From Pseudobacteriovorax sp. (GTDB lineage: Bacteria > Bdellovibrionota_B > Oligoflexia > Oligoflexales > Oligoflexaceae): 42,953 bases of DNA. Shown here in pieces: positions 25,676-37,123 of this stretch. Under the pieces are notes generated by a model, which was given only the letters and a program-made list of their open reading frames with translations, was not told the origin of the DNA and did no database searches. The translations under genes and the position numbers were made by a program. The stretch covers positions 1 through 42,953 of the forward strand of contig JABSRP010000055.1 in the NCBI GenBank assembly GCA_013215145.1. The letters run 5' to 3'. Positions within the stretch are counted from its first letter, which is position 1. Each line of letters starts with the position of its first letter.

Positions 25676-28600
25676 CTAATAGACGCCATATCTAGTATTC
25701 AGATAATCAAACACCGCAGACCGCTCATCATCAGTCAACACCCGATCAAAGACAATCACCTCTGCCACCTGACAGGTTGCGAGCTGACTATTCCAACGAT
25801 AGCCACCTAATCCAAGACCACGAGGGCCCTGTGACCCATTACTGTTAGACTGCAGGATCGTATCGTTTCGGTAGAATCGTTGCACATCGGCATTTGAGTG
25901 ATCAGCTGCATAGATATGCCAGCTCTCGTTCGCGGTAACGTTCGGGTTATGAACCCAACCATTGGCATAGAATCGATCGATCTGACCATCGTGGAAACCA
26001 AGCAACCAGTTGTTACTCGCACCCGATAGGACACGGCCGCGGTTTGCGTTCATGGAGCTATCTGTCATGTAACGAGCGACTAAGAATACGGTATTGGGGT
26101 AGCCGTAAGCCACATAGTTAGCCATAAAATCATCGACACCATCAAATTCCAACACCGGCAGGCCATTGATGACTCCGGTCCTTAGTTTTGGTAGGCGATC
26201 CGTATCCAAGACATCATCATTATCAGCATCATCATCAGCAATCACATCGCCACCATTGCCCGAAAAGTCCTCCCAGCGCACGACAAAGTCGCCATCACTG
26301 GACGCAGCTGTGGTTTTTTCTGCATCCGTATAAAGACCCGAGTCGGCTTTTAGCCAAAGCCTCAGACCTGATGGAGGAAGGCTAAATAGGTTATTAAAGG
26401 CTGTGCGCGAGGCGTTATAGTTGTTAAGTATCTCCGAGGCACCACCGCTGCTGTAAAAGGTCAATGACTGAGCCTGACCGGCCCAACTCGTGCCAGCTCC
26501 GAGTGGAGAGCGGCCGATCCTTAGATTTTCAGCACTACCGGCAAGGCTCGATATCCCCGAGATGGATTCACTGCAGTGGAGCTGACCGTTGAGGTATAGA
26601 TTGACCGTTTCGCTCGAATCATCGATATGACCAGCGATATGGTACCAGAAGCCTTCTTTGAGCCGGTAACCGCAAGAGCCTTTTTTACCTGCTTGGTAGT
26701 GAGCCAGCATGCGAGCATCGCTGAGGGCTGAGTTAAAGAAAGCAAACTCATCGAGATTACCGATAGAGTATCGCGAGCTGGTATTAAGGTTACCAATATA
26801 CCGAATGTTAGTGGTAGTCCGCGCGTCTAGAGTCGCAACCTTCGATCCATCGATAAAATAATCCATCTTTTCGCTGCCACCAGAGCCAGAGACGACCACA
26901 CCGATATGATGCCAGCCCTCTTCCAAGACAGAGAAGTCATAGTAGGTCAGACTTGAGTCGGTAGGATCAGGATACTGCCAGCCACCGTTGTTGCGTAGAT
27001 AAACCCGAAGTAATTGCGACGAGGTCACAGCCATGATCCGATCATCTTGGTTGGTAGATCCCATATCGTTATCGCGGTTACTACTCCTAACTAAGTTACA
27101 AGTACTGGTACAACCTGTAGGAACGGATAGTAAAACCAAGCACTGATGGAGAAATCACCACTGGCATCAATGGATGACCCATGCTCAGCACCAACGGCGA
27201 TATTGGGTTGGATGTAAGCCCCCTCGATGAGAGCACCATTACTCGAAAGATCAAAGGTGGCATCATCAACATCCTGAGAGACGTTAGCGGGGTTGGTGAC
27301 GACACCATTGCGAACGTTGCCTGATGAATCGGCAGCGGTACCATTCTCGATGTTTTCCATCCGGTAGTAGACATAAGGCGAATCCGCTAGGATTGTGGAC
27401 GAATAAAGATCGTTACCCTGCCCAAGCCACAGCCGGCGCGAGGTGAGTATCATACCGTTTTCGGTGTTGTTACCATAGCTAAAGATAACCTTTTCGCGAT
27501 CGTTGGCTCCGGGATAGACCCATGCTTCAAACCGCACGTAGGTCTCATCTTTGACCGAACTATTCACCTCGACATAATCATCCGTACCGTCAAAGGTCAA
27601 TGAAGCTGGTGAGGACGAAGTACCAGCACCTGTCCAGGCCGACGAGGTATCAAAGTTATAGAGCGTGGCATCGGGCTCATCGGTTAGTAGATCGAGCCAG
27701 CTTGTAGTAAAGCTGCCTCCGTTAACGCCGCTACCGGTTAAATCGACAAATCTCGCATCAAGATGGTGAATCCGGTTGGAAAAGTCCTTGGCCGAGTCCA
27801 CAGCGACATTAAAGGTACGGCTATGGTTACCCACCAAGTTGGTACCAGTTACGGTAATGGCGAAGCCGCCAACCCTAGTTACCCCTGGCGTCCAAGATAA
27901 AATACCTGACGAGGTATCAAGGGAGTACTGACCTGGTAGATTAGAGCAGTCTGACGAGGCAGCGGCACTAGCTGCCAAACGCTCAAAGGCGCAAGAATAC
28001 GTCATATCCGTATCACCGTTGGGCGTGAAGCGGATGTTGTCAAAGTCTATGGCAAGCGTATCGCTCGTGATGTAGTAGCTTGAGGGAAACACTAGGTTAC
28101 TTGCCGCTGTGATAAGGGGAGCACCGCTAGCAACAGTCGTCGAGAATACTTTGTTTGATGAGGCCCCGTAGGTATCAGAGCCTGTCACCTTAAACTCAAA
28201 CTCCTGACCGAGATCACCACCAGCGGGTTTCCAGCCGCTAAAGATACCAGAGAACTGATTAAACGTAGGATTTGTGGCATCGATATTCACGAGACTCGCA
28301 CAGGTGCTAGCACCGTCAGCAACGGCCCCATCGATATCGTTATCATAGACACAGGTATAAGTGATGATATCGCCATCGCGATCGAGGTCGTTGCCACTGT
28401 AATTGTCGTTAAAATCGACGTCTGCGGCCACAGTACCAGTATAGGTATTATAGGGACTCGGTCCATCAGCCACCGCAGGCGCTTGGTTGGGATCCGTCGA
28501 GGTGGTCACATCGTTGGTATTGTTATCCACAACACCGACAAAGTCCGTAGCTCTCACCCGGTAGGTATAGCTCGTGTTGGGAGTCAGGTTTGAGATGGTA

Positions 28601-30219
28601 CGCTCTGTCAGAGTCCCACCTGTGTTAAGGATCGTTTCCAGATAGATGAGGCTCGTGCCATCGATACGGAAGATCAAGAAACTAGCCGCTTGAGCGGTTT
28701 CATTCCAGTTGAGTTTGAGACTATTGTGAGTCACGTTGGTTATGGACTGAAGGCCATCGAAGTTTAGCGAGCCGACACCACGTCCCGAAAGACCAAGGAC
28801 CGAGGAAAATTCCAACTTGGTGGCTTCGGTCTTACCGAATTTTACATTGAGGAAAGCGCCGAGTTGAGCTGCCGTGACCGGGGTGTAGGATACGTTCACC
28901 ACACAGCTAGCCTGAGAGGCCAACACCGACGGAGGACTAGGGCACGAGCTCCAGTTGACGACGAATTCGCTGTTGGACATGCCGATGGAACCAATATAAA
29001 TATCCGAAGTAGCACCGTTAGTCAGAGTGATGTCCTTACTTGTCGAGGACTCGCCCAGACTCACCGAACCAAAATCCCAACTGGTGGGATCAAAGGTAAT
29101 CGCCGAGTTACCCACCTCACCGAATTTCTGCGTAGAAAACGAGACGAGAAACAACTGCTCATCGCTGTCGCCGAGTTTTTGACCTAGGATTTTTACCTCG
29201 ATCTCAGTCTGCTGACTTAGCGATGGCGTCCAGGTCAACTGACCTGTGATGGTATTAAATTTTTGCGTCGGCTCGCCTGGTAGAAGATCACAGCTAAGGG
29301 ATGCTCCTACCACACCATCGATCACGGCATCATAATAACAGGTATACTCAACCCCCTCGTCATCGCCTGTGATTTGATTGTTGGCATCGAGGGTTAGGGT
29401 CTCACCCGAGTAAACGTACTGATCACGGATAAAGGATAGGCGCACCTTTTTCTCACCGCTTTCCCCAACACTGACCACAAACAAGGCCTCGTCTGTACCA
29501 AAATCGTTGGTGGCGATGATCTTAAATTCATAGTCACCCTCGGCAGCAACCGGAGGAGTCCAGACAAAGATACCGGTATCGACATCAAATTTGATCGCCG
29601 GATCACCTTCCAGCAGCTGACAGCTTTTGCCCTCATCGACTGTGTTATCTATGATCAAATCGTAGCTACAATCGTAAGTCGTGTTAGCATCATCTTCGTC
29701 GCGGGTGTTGCTGGCTTTAAACGTGAATGGAATCTCGGCTGGCACCACCTGATCAAACATACTATCAAGCTTAGGTGTTTGGGGCTCGCCGATGATAACG
29801 CTCACCGTGGAGACATCAGCGCCCAAATCATTAGACCCAGCGATAAAAATCTCGAAGGTGCCCTTTTCGTTAAAAGGCCCCCAATTGAGCTGTCCTGTTT
29901 CTTTATTAAACTTAGTGGTAGGGCCATCGGGCAATTCATCACAATCGCGGTTGCCACCCTGAGTACCATCGATCACCGTAACGAAAGTGCAGGTATAGGC
30001 CATCTTAAAATCGTTACCGATTTTTTCGTCGTTGAAGTTAAGCCGTAAACTATCGTCCACGCCGAGCTCGAAGGTATCTTCAAATTTGGTGATAAGAGGC
30101 CCGGCCTCATCTAAAAATGCACTAGCCTCTTCCAAAGCACCAAATCCCTCGCCGTCCTTACAAGATGTAAGCGAGGTAACCATCCCCAATGCGACAGCAA
30201 GTTTCATCAGATTAGTCAT
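25676..30219 (-). pseudogene. very large lipoprotein with Ig-like, FnIII and LamG domains, split by a frameshift
   Basis: Two overlapping minus-strand frames form one gene of about 1,514 residues. The first part starts MTNLMKLAVALGMVTSLTSC, a lipoprotein signal (LTSC, C20), preceded by CAGGAG; an ATG 39 bp upstream is less likely. Then come three or more Ig/cadherin-like repeats of the pattern C-x-Y-x-IDG...C-x-LP...KFN-x-x-TG-x-L-x-W-x-P, an abnormal-spindle-like domain (DFGSVSLGESSTSKDITLTN), a fibronectin III domain (LKLNWNETAQAASF) and LamG-like domains. Near 27120 the frame is lost inside a LamG domain: FSISAWFYYP continues, in the -1 frame, as SVPTGCTSTC. The second part has two more LamG-like domains (LRLWLKADSGLY onward). 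Surface adhesin or carbohydrate-binding role is inferred. No long homopolymer marks the shift. Confidence 0.75.
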
Positions 30220-30466
30220 CTTGACTCCTGCTAGCGGAATTACAAAGTTTCGTCCCACAGTAGCTATCGCGCTTTAGTTAGTATTATTTAGGGAAGGCCG
30301 AAAAACGGCGGTAACTTGATAAATTGCGCCTACTTACGAAGAGAAAAAATCTTAGCAAATTTATTGTTGCAGAGAAGTCGTTCGCGGTTCTGAATGATTT
30401 TGCTCATGGACGGGTGGTCGTGGCCGGCAATACCCTTACCGGCCGTATGATTTGCCAATCTTTAGG

Positions 30467-31222
30467 CTAGTTGGCAGCGACCTGACAGGGATTCTGACGG
30501 CGCCACTCGTTGAATCGTTGTCTCAGCGTCTCTAGCGGTCGGCGCGAGCCTCTGACATCGATCCGAACCAGGTTCTGCCCATTGGCGGCAGTGACCTGAA
30601 TGAAGGCGGCATCCGATGGCCTTGCCGGACGGCAGCGAGAGTCACCCTCACCATTTAAAGCACCAAACTCAAGAGCATTTACCAGCCTTTCTGCTAGATC
30701 ACAGGCCGGCGCCCGAAACCCCTGCTCGGTTTGGCTAAGGACTCGGGGGCCTGTGAGGATATTGCCTTGGATCGCATAGTTGTAGCGAAAGCCTTCCTCT
30801 GTGATGGAGCCAGCATAGGGGCCATTGTCCGCACCCGAATAGGCCGCCGCCTGATCAAAATCGACAATACCGTACTGACGAAGGCTGCTGCGGGCGTCGT
30901 AGCGCGTGCTGCTTATAAAATCGAGAATCGTCCGAGCATCAAAGTCCGATTGAAACGCGCGCACTGCCAGATCCCTGCCCTCGCGGTTGGAGAAAGCCTG
31001 GGCATTGATCCCACCGATACCAGGCGCTATCCCAAACACCCGCGCTACCGAAGCGCCAGACACGCAGGAGGTGACAGCAGAGCCAATTTGTCTAGTATCT
31101 TTATCAGCGACAACTATGGAGTAGGTGGCGTAGGCTGAGCCTGCCAGCATGCTAAGGCCTGCTGTAATAAGGCCAAGTGATAGATTCCTTAGATAATTCG
31201 GGCGCAAGATTGATCGTCTCAT
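30467..31222 (-). CDS. DUF1028 family protein, exported
   Basis: A 251-residue protein with a long signal peptide (residues about 12-32, ending GSAYA) followed by TYSIVVADKDTRQIGSAVTS, the typical start of DUF1028, a family with an Ntn-hydrolase-like fold. In relatives the residue following the cleaved or initial segment matters; here the domain begins with ATYSIV directly after the signal peptide. The enzymatic function of DUF1028 is not established. The C-terminus is arginine rich. It is monocistronic. The gap between it and the large lipoprotein gene (30259-30466) shows no structure I can name. Confidence 0.75.
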   Translation of the reverse strand: MRRSILRPNYLRNLSLGLITAGLSMLAGSAYATYSIVVADKDTRQIGSAVTSCVSGASVARVFGIAPGIGGINAQAFSNREGRDLAVRAFQSDFDARTILDFISSTRYDARSSLRQYGIVDFDQAAAYSGADNGPYAGSITEEGFRYNYAIQGNILTGPRVLSQTEQGFRAPACDLAERLVNALEFGALNGEGDSRCRPARPSDAAFIQVTAANGQNLVRIDVRGSRRPLETLRQRFNEWRRQNPCQVAAN

Positions 31223-31367
31223 GGCTAGATCCTTTTGTAGTGTAGGGAGATTGGATGTTTTGCTAAGGAGTATCTAGGTTAGTTTACCGCAGGTATCAAG
31301 AAAAATACGCCTCTGCCATGCTTTGATCAAACCCTCGCTAACTGCACGCATATTTCCCTAAAAAAAT

Positions 31368-32639
31368 TCACGAAGATCGCAGCTGAGACAGTCGTACCCG
31401 CGCCTCATCTAGCTGATCTTGGGATTTGCAGAAGGCAAAGCGCACCCAGTCGCCCTGTCCTGGATTGCGGCCCCGAACAAAGGCGCTAACGGGAATAGCT
31501 GTCACCCTCTGCGCCAGACTAAGGTTACGCGCCACGTTATAGTCGATCTCATGATGCTTAGAGTCGTCATATAAGATGCCATGCTCGGAGTATAGCGTCT
31601 CTAAACCTGCCGGCAACTTACGAAAGGACTCATCAAAATCCTGGCAGTGACTGAGGATAAAAAACGAGCCCTCAGGAGCGACTGGATTAAGCCCGGCCTG
31701 CTTAAGCGAGTTCATAAGATGAGCCCTCTTATCCTGATAATGCTGCCGCAGCCAAGAATAATAATCCGCAAACCCCTGATAAGGAGAGAGGGCCGCAGTC
31801 AATGCCTCAGCCACCGCCTGCTGCAGCGGCGTCGCCACCGAGAACACCACCCACTGCTGATTCATCTGCATCTTGAAGATCAGCTCCTCCGGTCCAATCA
31901 CCCAACCAATCTTCCAACCCGTCACCGAAAACATCTTGCCCGCCGAATAGATCGACAGCGTCTTCTGCCGCAGCTCCTCAACAGATGCTAGGGGGATATG
32001 AGTCTTCTGATCGTAGACCAGCGGCTCATAGACTTCATCCGAGATGACCATACAGTCTGGGTAATCACGTAGATGTAGAGCTAGCTGCTCGATCTCATCT
32101 TGGCTCAAGACCTTACCCGTAGGATTATGAGGTGTATTAATCAGGATGGCTTTTGTCTTAGGGCTAAGGCTGGTCTTAAGCTGCTGCCAGTCGATCTGAA
32201 ACTCCCCAGAGCTGCTTGGAGACCCCTCACCATCACTGACCAAAGGCACCGATCGCACCGTAGCCCCGATCCAATCCAGACAGCCAAAGTATAGATCAAA
32301 GGCCGGCTCGATCACAATCACCTCGTCCCCACGCGAGACAAAGGTCGATAGCGCCAGATACAGCGCTTCACTCGCCCCTACGGTCACCAAGACCTGCTTT
32401 TCTGCCGAGATATCCATCGACAAGGTCTTGCCATACTGAGAAGCAATCGCCCGCACCAAAGGCAGATGCCCCGGCGAGCGCGCATAAGAGCTGAACCCAT
32501 TCCCCCGCACCGCTTCAGCCGCCGCCTCCTGAATAAACTCCGGCGGCGCCCAGTCAGGAAACCCCTGGCCAAGATTAATGCTGCCCGTAGCCTGCGCCAA
32601 GGGTGAAAACTCGAGCCAAACAGAAGGTTTTTGCGTCAT
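31368..32639 (-). CDS. PLP-dependent aminotransferase, class I/II (kynurenine/methionine aminotransferase type)
   Basis: A 423-residue fold-type I aminotransferase. Signatures: INLGQGFPDW at 21-30, typical of the kynurenine/glutamine transaminase K and MtnE/YbdL-like group; INTPHNPTGKV at 167-177; ISDEVYE at 199-205 (Asp contacting the pyridine nitrogen); and SAGKMFSVTGWKIGW with the Schiff-base lysine K235. It transfers the amino group between amino and keto acids in the cytosol, with methionine, aromatic amino acids or glutamine as probable donors. CAGGA precedes the ATG. The GC-richest gene of the window by appearance, monocistronic. Confidence 0.9.
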   Translation of the reverse strand: MTQKPSVWLEFSPLAQATGSINLGQGFPDWAPPEFIQEAAAEAVRGNGFSSYARSPGHLPLVRAIASQYGKTLSMDISAEKQVLVTVGASEALYLALSTFVSRGDEVIVIEPAFDLYFGCLDWIGATVRSVPLVSDGEGSPSSSGEFQIDWQQLKTSLSPKTKAILINTPHNPTGKVLSQDEIEQLALHLRDYPDCMVISDEVYEPLVYDQKTHIPLASVEELRQKTLSIYSAGKMFSVTGWKIGWVIGPEELIFKMQMNQQWVVFSVATPLQQAVAEALTAALSPYQGFADYYSWLRQHYQDKRAHLMNSLKQAGLNPVAPEGSFFILSHCQDFDESFRKLPAGLETLYSEHGILYDDSKHHEIDYNVARNLSLAQRVTAIPVSAFVRGRNPGQGDWVRFAFCKSQDQLDEARVRLSQLRSS

Positions 32640-32868
32640 AGGTCCTGCCTTTGTGTTGGATTGCTGGTGGGAGTGGTTATAGCCTTTGGGGGGATTTATC
32701 TCAAGTATTAGGGGGATTGCTGTCTGGTATCACTTGGCAGACAAACATCTAAAATAACCTAAAGTTTCACTATTCTTTGCATTGAATTTGAATCCCAAAC
32801 TTACGAACCTTCTTGTATCGGTGCCTAAGTTTTTCAAGAGGTCGCCATAACTACAGAAAAAGACCGAG

Positions 32869-34701
32869 GTGAACAAGATCATTCATCACTTTGCGCTGAC
32901 GATTATAGCTTCGAAGGTTAATACTAAAACGATGACCAAGCCAATCAAGGAAGACTGTAAACTCTCGCTAGCAACTCTCTTTATTGAGTTCGGTTTATCG
33001 GTGATGTTTACGTTCCTCATCTCAAATTTGGCCAAAGCAGGGCCAGTTATCATTGATGAAGACTTTAAGTCAGTAGTAATTAATCAGGAACTAGAGAGCG
33101 CTCAAGTCCCTGGCGTGTCGATCTACAATAAAAGCTTCGTTGAAATCTACGAACTGTTTAAAAAAAACACCGGTAAACGTGAAGAGGCTATTTTCTACGC
33201 AATAAAGACTCCACATATTTTTCGCGTGAAAGTGGAAAATAAATCGAATCAAAGACGGTTTCTTCTCAAAAATCAAATTGTTGCATCGACTTCAGCCAAA
33301 GTCTGGGTCATCGACGAGTCAGAAACGGTCTACCATGAGACAAGTTACGGGTTTGGCAAGAATGATGACGACTATTCGTCAAATTCTATGCTACTAGGGA
33401 TAACTTTAAAAAAAGGCATCTCATATTTAGTCATAGCAGAGAACAACCACTTTAGCGAGATTCAGTTCTCCCTACACGACTTTAACGAAGGCTTTGTGGC
33501 AGCTCGGTACGAATCTGAACTAGCAATGTTTCTATTTGGGATGTCATCCGTATGCATCATATACGCCCTGTTTATCTATTGGAAACTGAAACGCGAGGAC
33601 TATCTTTACTACTTAATTTACGCTTCAAGTATGATGATATTAAACCTAGGATTAAGTGGTTGGCTCAAGTATATACTTGGGATCATATTCAACCCAATTG
33701 ACCGCTACCACTTTAGCTACATAATTTCATTATTGATTATTATCGCAGGTGCCATGGTCATATACTTTCTATTTGTATTCCCGCGAAAGTTTATTGGGAC
33801 TAATCAATATCCAGGCAAAGGCGACAAAATAGTTAGGGTTACTAGCAATATTTTCGGAATAGTAATGCTCGTTTCTGTACTTTTTTTCCTAGTAGACTAT
33901 TCTCAATTTACTACTAACCTCTCACTTCTCATTCAAAGGTTAGTAGGGTTGATTTCAACCATATTCATAACATCATTCAGCCTCTATTACTGGTTAAAAT
34001 ATGCCAATCAACAGGCAAAAATGCTGAGTATAGCAGTCATCATGTTAAGCCTTGGCCTCATCGCAACCATCGGCACAATGACTTATCATGCCACTAACAG
34101 TCTATTAATCAAATACTCTTTGGTTATCGGTAGTGTTATAGAGATGCTTATACTCGCAGCCGCACTGGCAGAAAGGCTACAAACCGAAATAGCTGAAAAA
34201 TTAATCGATCGACATACCGGAGTCTACAACAAGAACTACTGGAAATCGTTTGTCGAAGACTGTAAATATCAGAGTACGACCGGCGCGTACGCTATGATTT
34301 ACGCCGATGTCAATCGCCTGAAGTTTATCAACGATACCTACGGGCACCAAGCAGGTGATCAGCTCATCAAACTATGCGCGGACATCATCAAATCCGAAGT
34401 CGGTAAAAAAGGTCTGATTTTCAAAGACGGAGGAGACGAGTTTTTAATCTTCCTTCAAAAAATCGATCAAATCTCAGCTCAATTGATCATAGACAATATC
34501 AAGGAAAAGGTATCACGAACCAAGCTATCTGTTACCACCTAATCTGGAAACAAGACAGAAGAAGTGTTTCATATTTCCCTGGGGATCGGTACTGGGTCGA
34601 GACTAAAGGATATTGAAGACGTTAAGGCTCAGGCTGATGCAAGTATGTCAGAGGATAAGAAAGAGTGGTATCGGAGTCGGGATCTTCGGAGGGGGGATTA
34701 G
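32869..34701 (+). pseudogene. 7TMR-DISM/GGDEF protein, interrupted by in-frame TAA in the GGDEF domain
   Basis: An inner-membrane diguanylate-cyclase-like protein. After an N-terminal hydrophobic segment (LATLFIEFGLSVMFTFLISN) there is a periplasmic domain, seven hydrophobic helices (about 220-450) and a GGDEF domain: DRHTGVYNKNYW (substrate-side DxLTG pattern), YADVNRLKFINDTYGHQAGD and GGDEF at 521-525. The frame meets TAA at 34540-34542 and then continues in the same frame for 52 codons with the rest of the domain (VFHISLGIGTG, QADASMSEDKKEWYR) to a TAG at 34699-34701. The lost part is the last fifth of the domain, so activity is doubtful. The start (GTG 32869) has a weak ribosome-binding site; ATG at 32932 is an alternative. 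An IS element begins 65 bp downstream. Confidence 0.75.
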
Positions 34702-34765
34702 CTCTGGCTTAGATAATTCTTTGAACAGATTTCTAAAGAAAAGAATCAATCTAGTTCTGAAAAGG

Positions 34766-36166
34766 GAAGTGGAAAAACTCTTGGGATATGAGAATTTTTG
34801 GTGTTTGAGTAAGTAATAAAGACGGCGTACACTGACCAACAAAACTAACTAGAATAAATCTTAAACGTTGGAGTCTACGCCGTGGAAACAAGCCCTAACA
34901 ATGTCATATCAATCAGTGAAAATCCATCAGATATGTTAACTAAGCTGCTGCGCGAGGGAGCCCAGAGGATGCTAGCCAGCGCGATCGAATCTGAAGTAAG
35001 CGAGTATCTTAAAGCTGTCAACAAAGACGAAACACTAGTCGTGCGCAATGGCAAGGCCCCCACCCGAAAGATTATGAGTGGTCTTGGTCCCATTGAAGTG
35101 CGTCGACAAAAACTGCGAGCTAAGCCTCATGCTGACGTTGCAAGTTTCACCAGTATGGTGTTGCCACCTTTTCTCAGGAAATCAAAAAGCTTAGAAGAGT
35201 TGATTCCATGGCTATATCTTAAGGGCGTTTCCAGCAAAGATATGGAATCAGCCTTGGAGCCACTACTTGGACATCACCTTAAAGGTTTCTCGGCTTCGAC
35301 AGTTACAGCGCTAACAAAGCAGTGGTCTGATGACTTTGAGCAGTGGAATACTACACCAATTGACGAGCGCATTATCTATATCTGGGCTGATGGAGTCTAC
35401 TTCAATATCAGGCTCGGTGAAGATCAAAAAATGTGCATTCTTGTTATTATCGGTGCCACAGCCAGCGGTCAAAAAAAGCTTTTTGGAATTGAAGCAGGTT
35501 ACAGGGAATCCAAAATCAGCTGGACGAGCTTGCTACTAAGATTAGTAGACCGGGGTCTAATGACTCAGCCAGAACTTGCTATAGGTGACGGAGCGATGGG
35601 TTTCTGGGCAGCCTTAGACGAAGTCTACCCAATGACAAAGCAGCAAAGATGCTGGGTTCATCGCACGGCAAACGTACTAAATGAGCTACCTAAACCAAAG
35701 TAGCCTGAAGCTAAAGCCATGATCCACGACATTTACCGTGCAGAGTCCAGAAAAGAAGCTGAGAAGGCGTTTGCTCGCTTTACTAAAACGTTTGAGGCTA
35801 AGTACCCGACTGCTGTAGAAAAACTTGTTAAGACTAAAGAGTTAACAATGCAATTCTACGATTTTCCAGCTGAGCACTGGAGTCACATCAGATCGACGAA
35901 CCCAATTGAGTCTATGTTCGCTACGGTTAGGCTAAGGACCCGAAAAACTAAAGGTTGTGGAAGTAGGAAAGCGACGCTTGCAATGGTTTTTCAGCTGGCA
36001 TGCAGTGCTCAGAAAAGATGGAGGGCACTTAACGGCTCAGATTTAATGGCAGATATCGTTGATGCTAGATTTCGATTTAAGGATGGGATAAAAGAGACTG
36101 TCAGTGACGCTGACCTTCTTACCTCAAACACCAAGTTCTAATATATCCCAAGAATTTGTCCGCATC
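34766..36166 (+). mobile_element. IS256-family insertion sequence, about 1.4 kb
   Basis: Terminal inverted repeats found by comparison of the two ends: left 34766-34815 against the reverse complement of right 36118-36166. They share CTTGGGATAT and TTGGTGTTTGAG, with matching GGA-AAA in front. The outer limits are set where similarity fades. Length, transposase and inverted repeats of over 30 bp suit the IS256 family. I see no convincing 8-9 bp target duplication. Inside, before the transposase, CGGCGTA (34823-34829) and TACGCCG (34876-34882) form an inverted repeat that covers the start codon. Confidence 0.7.
34882..36141 (+). pseudogene. IS256-family transposase with in-frame amber stop
   Basis: A 420-codon frame with a single TAG at 35701-35703 (codon 274). 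The family DDE triad is present: D170 (IYIWADGVYF), D236 (AIGDGAMGFW) and E343 (HIRSTNPIESMFATVRLRT). The stop falls in LPKPK-stop-PEAKAMIHDI, where IS256-type transposases usually have Gln or a similar residue, consistent with CAG to TAG. Without suppression the product lacks the catalytic Glu and is dead. The GTG start at 34882 has GGAG eight bases upstream and is covered by an inverted repeat with CGGCGTA at the IS left end, which could mask initiation and limit transposition. Confidence 0.85.
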
Positions 36167-36283
36167 TAAAAAAATTTGCACTGAACCGCTTCCATAAATC
36201 AAGATTCACCTGGCATTTGTTATGAGTTGTTTAACTGTACTCGCTGATATCAGGATTAGGACCGGTGTTAAGAGAAGCGATAC

Positions 36284-37123
36284 TCACTGCTTAGCAACTC
36301 TAAATTTTCTATATCCTTCGACTATCAGCTTGTATACTAAAAACAAAAGACAGACAAACAGAAGTAGAAAGCTGCTCAATATGAATAATTTGACTAGAAG
36401 TAGATCTATTTCAGCCTCCTTCAGAAAACGATGAGCAACCATTGAATTGGTTAGAGCATGGAAGAAAATGGCATAAAAAAGACCAAATTTAATATGTAAA
36501 ACAACTAACAATATACCCATTATTAAATAGGGAAACATCGCTAATACATTGTAAAAATCGTAGTTGTACCAGGCGATAATATTATGAGCTAAGGCGAATA
36601 AAAATATAGATAAAACGATTGTTAGTTTTCTTGGTAGAATAAGGCTACCCAGTGAGATTAGAACAAATCTACAGTCGAATTCTTCAACAAATGGCACCAC
36701 AAATGCCGAAATATACGGATTATAGCTTTCTCTTTGCATTCTGATTTCGGTAGTATTTTTTGATCTATTCAGGATGTTCTCTGTTATAGACATGTCATAT
36801 AGACCAGTTAAGTATTCTAGATAGTCTCTTAAATGAGAAATAATAAAAATGGAAACTACCCACAAAAAGAATACCCAGACCCAAGTGTTAAGTTTTATTG
36901 GAGATCTGACCAAGAAATCATTTTTAATTCTGTCTCGGAAAACTATTGCCAGAAAAATAACAAAGACCCAATACCACAGGTTTTCATAATCCAATACCCC
37001 CGGCAAATCCCTTATAATATAGAGTCGATGTAAAATTAAGGCGCTGTATTGGTATAAAATAACTAGAACAACCGCTATCGCGGTCATTCTATAAAAATCC
37101 AATTGTTTAAAATAGTTATTCAC
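36284..37123 (-). CDS. CPBP family intramembrane metalloprotease
   Basis: A 279-residue polytopic protein (about seven or eight helices) with the three CPBP/Abi motifs: EExxxR as E147, E148, R152 (FVEEFDCRFV); FxxxH as F176 to H180 (FALAH); and HxxxN as H222 to N226 (FHALTN). CPBP proteins include CAAX-type prenyl proteases and bacteriocin-processing or immunity proteins. The GTG start overlaps the TAG of the upstream gene by one base (TAGTG), so it is translated together with the exported 212-residue protein, a likely partner or substrate. AT-rich relative to most of the window. I cannot tell whether it is a protease for peptide maturation, immunity or something else. Confidence 0.75.
   Translation of the reverse strand: MNNYFKQLDFYRMTAIAVVLVILYQYSALILHRLYIIRDLPGVLDYENLWYWVFVIFLAIVFRDRIKNDFLVRSPIKLNTWVWVFFLWVVSIFIISHLRDYLEYLTGLYDMSITENILNRSKNTTEIRMQRESYNPYISAFVVPFVEEFDCRFVLISLGSLILPRKLTIVLSIFLFALAHNIIAWYNYDFYNVLAMFPYLIMGILLVVLHIKFGLFYAIFFHALTNSMVAHRFLKEAEIDLLLVKLFILSSFLLLFVCLLFLVYKLIVEGYRKFRVAKQ

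Noticed and set aside
28864..29187. Plus-strand 107-residue ORF within the giant lipoprotein gene
   Set aside because: Shadow frame: the minus strand carries a clear domain-rich protein over the same bases.
30325..30345. ATTGCGCC at about 30334 as a sixth element copy
   Set aside because: No AAAAC/GTTTT flanks, no partner loop edge within 60 nt and no inverted arms.
30731..31138. Plus-strand 135-residue ORF opposite DUF1028
   Set aside because: Shadow of the recognised minus-strand gene; no ribosome-binding site or family features.
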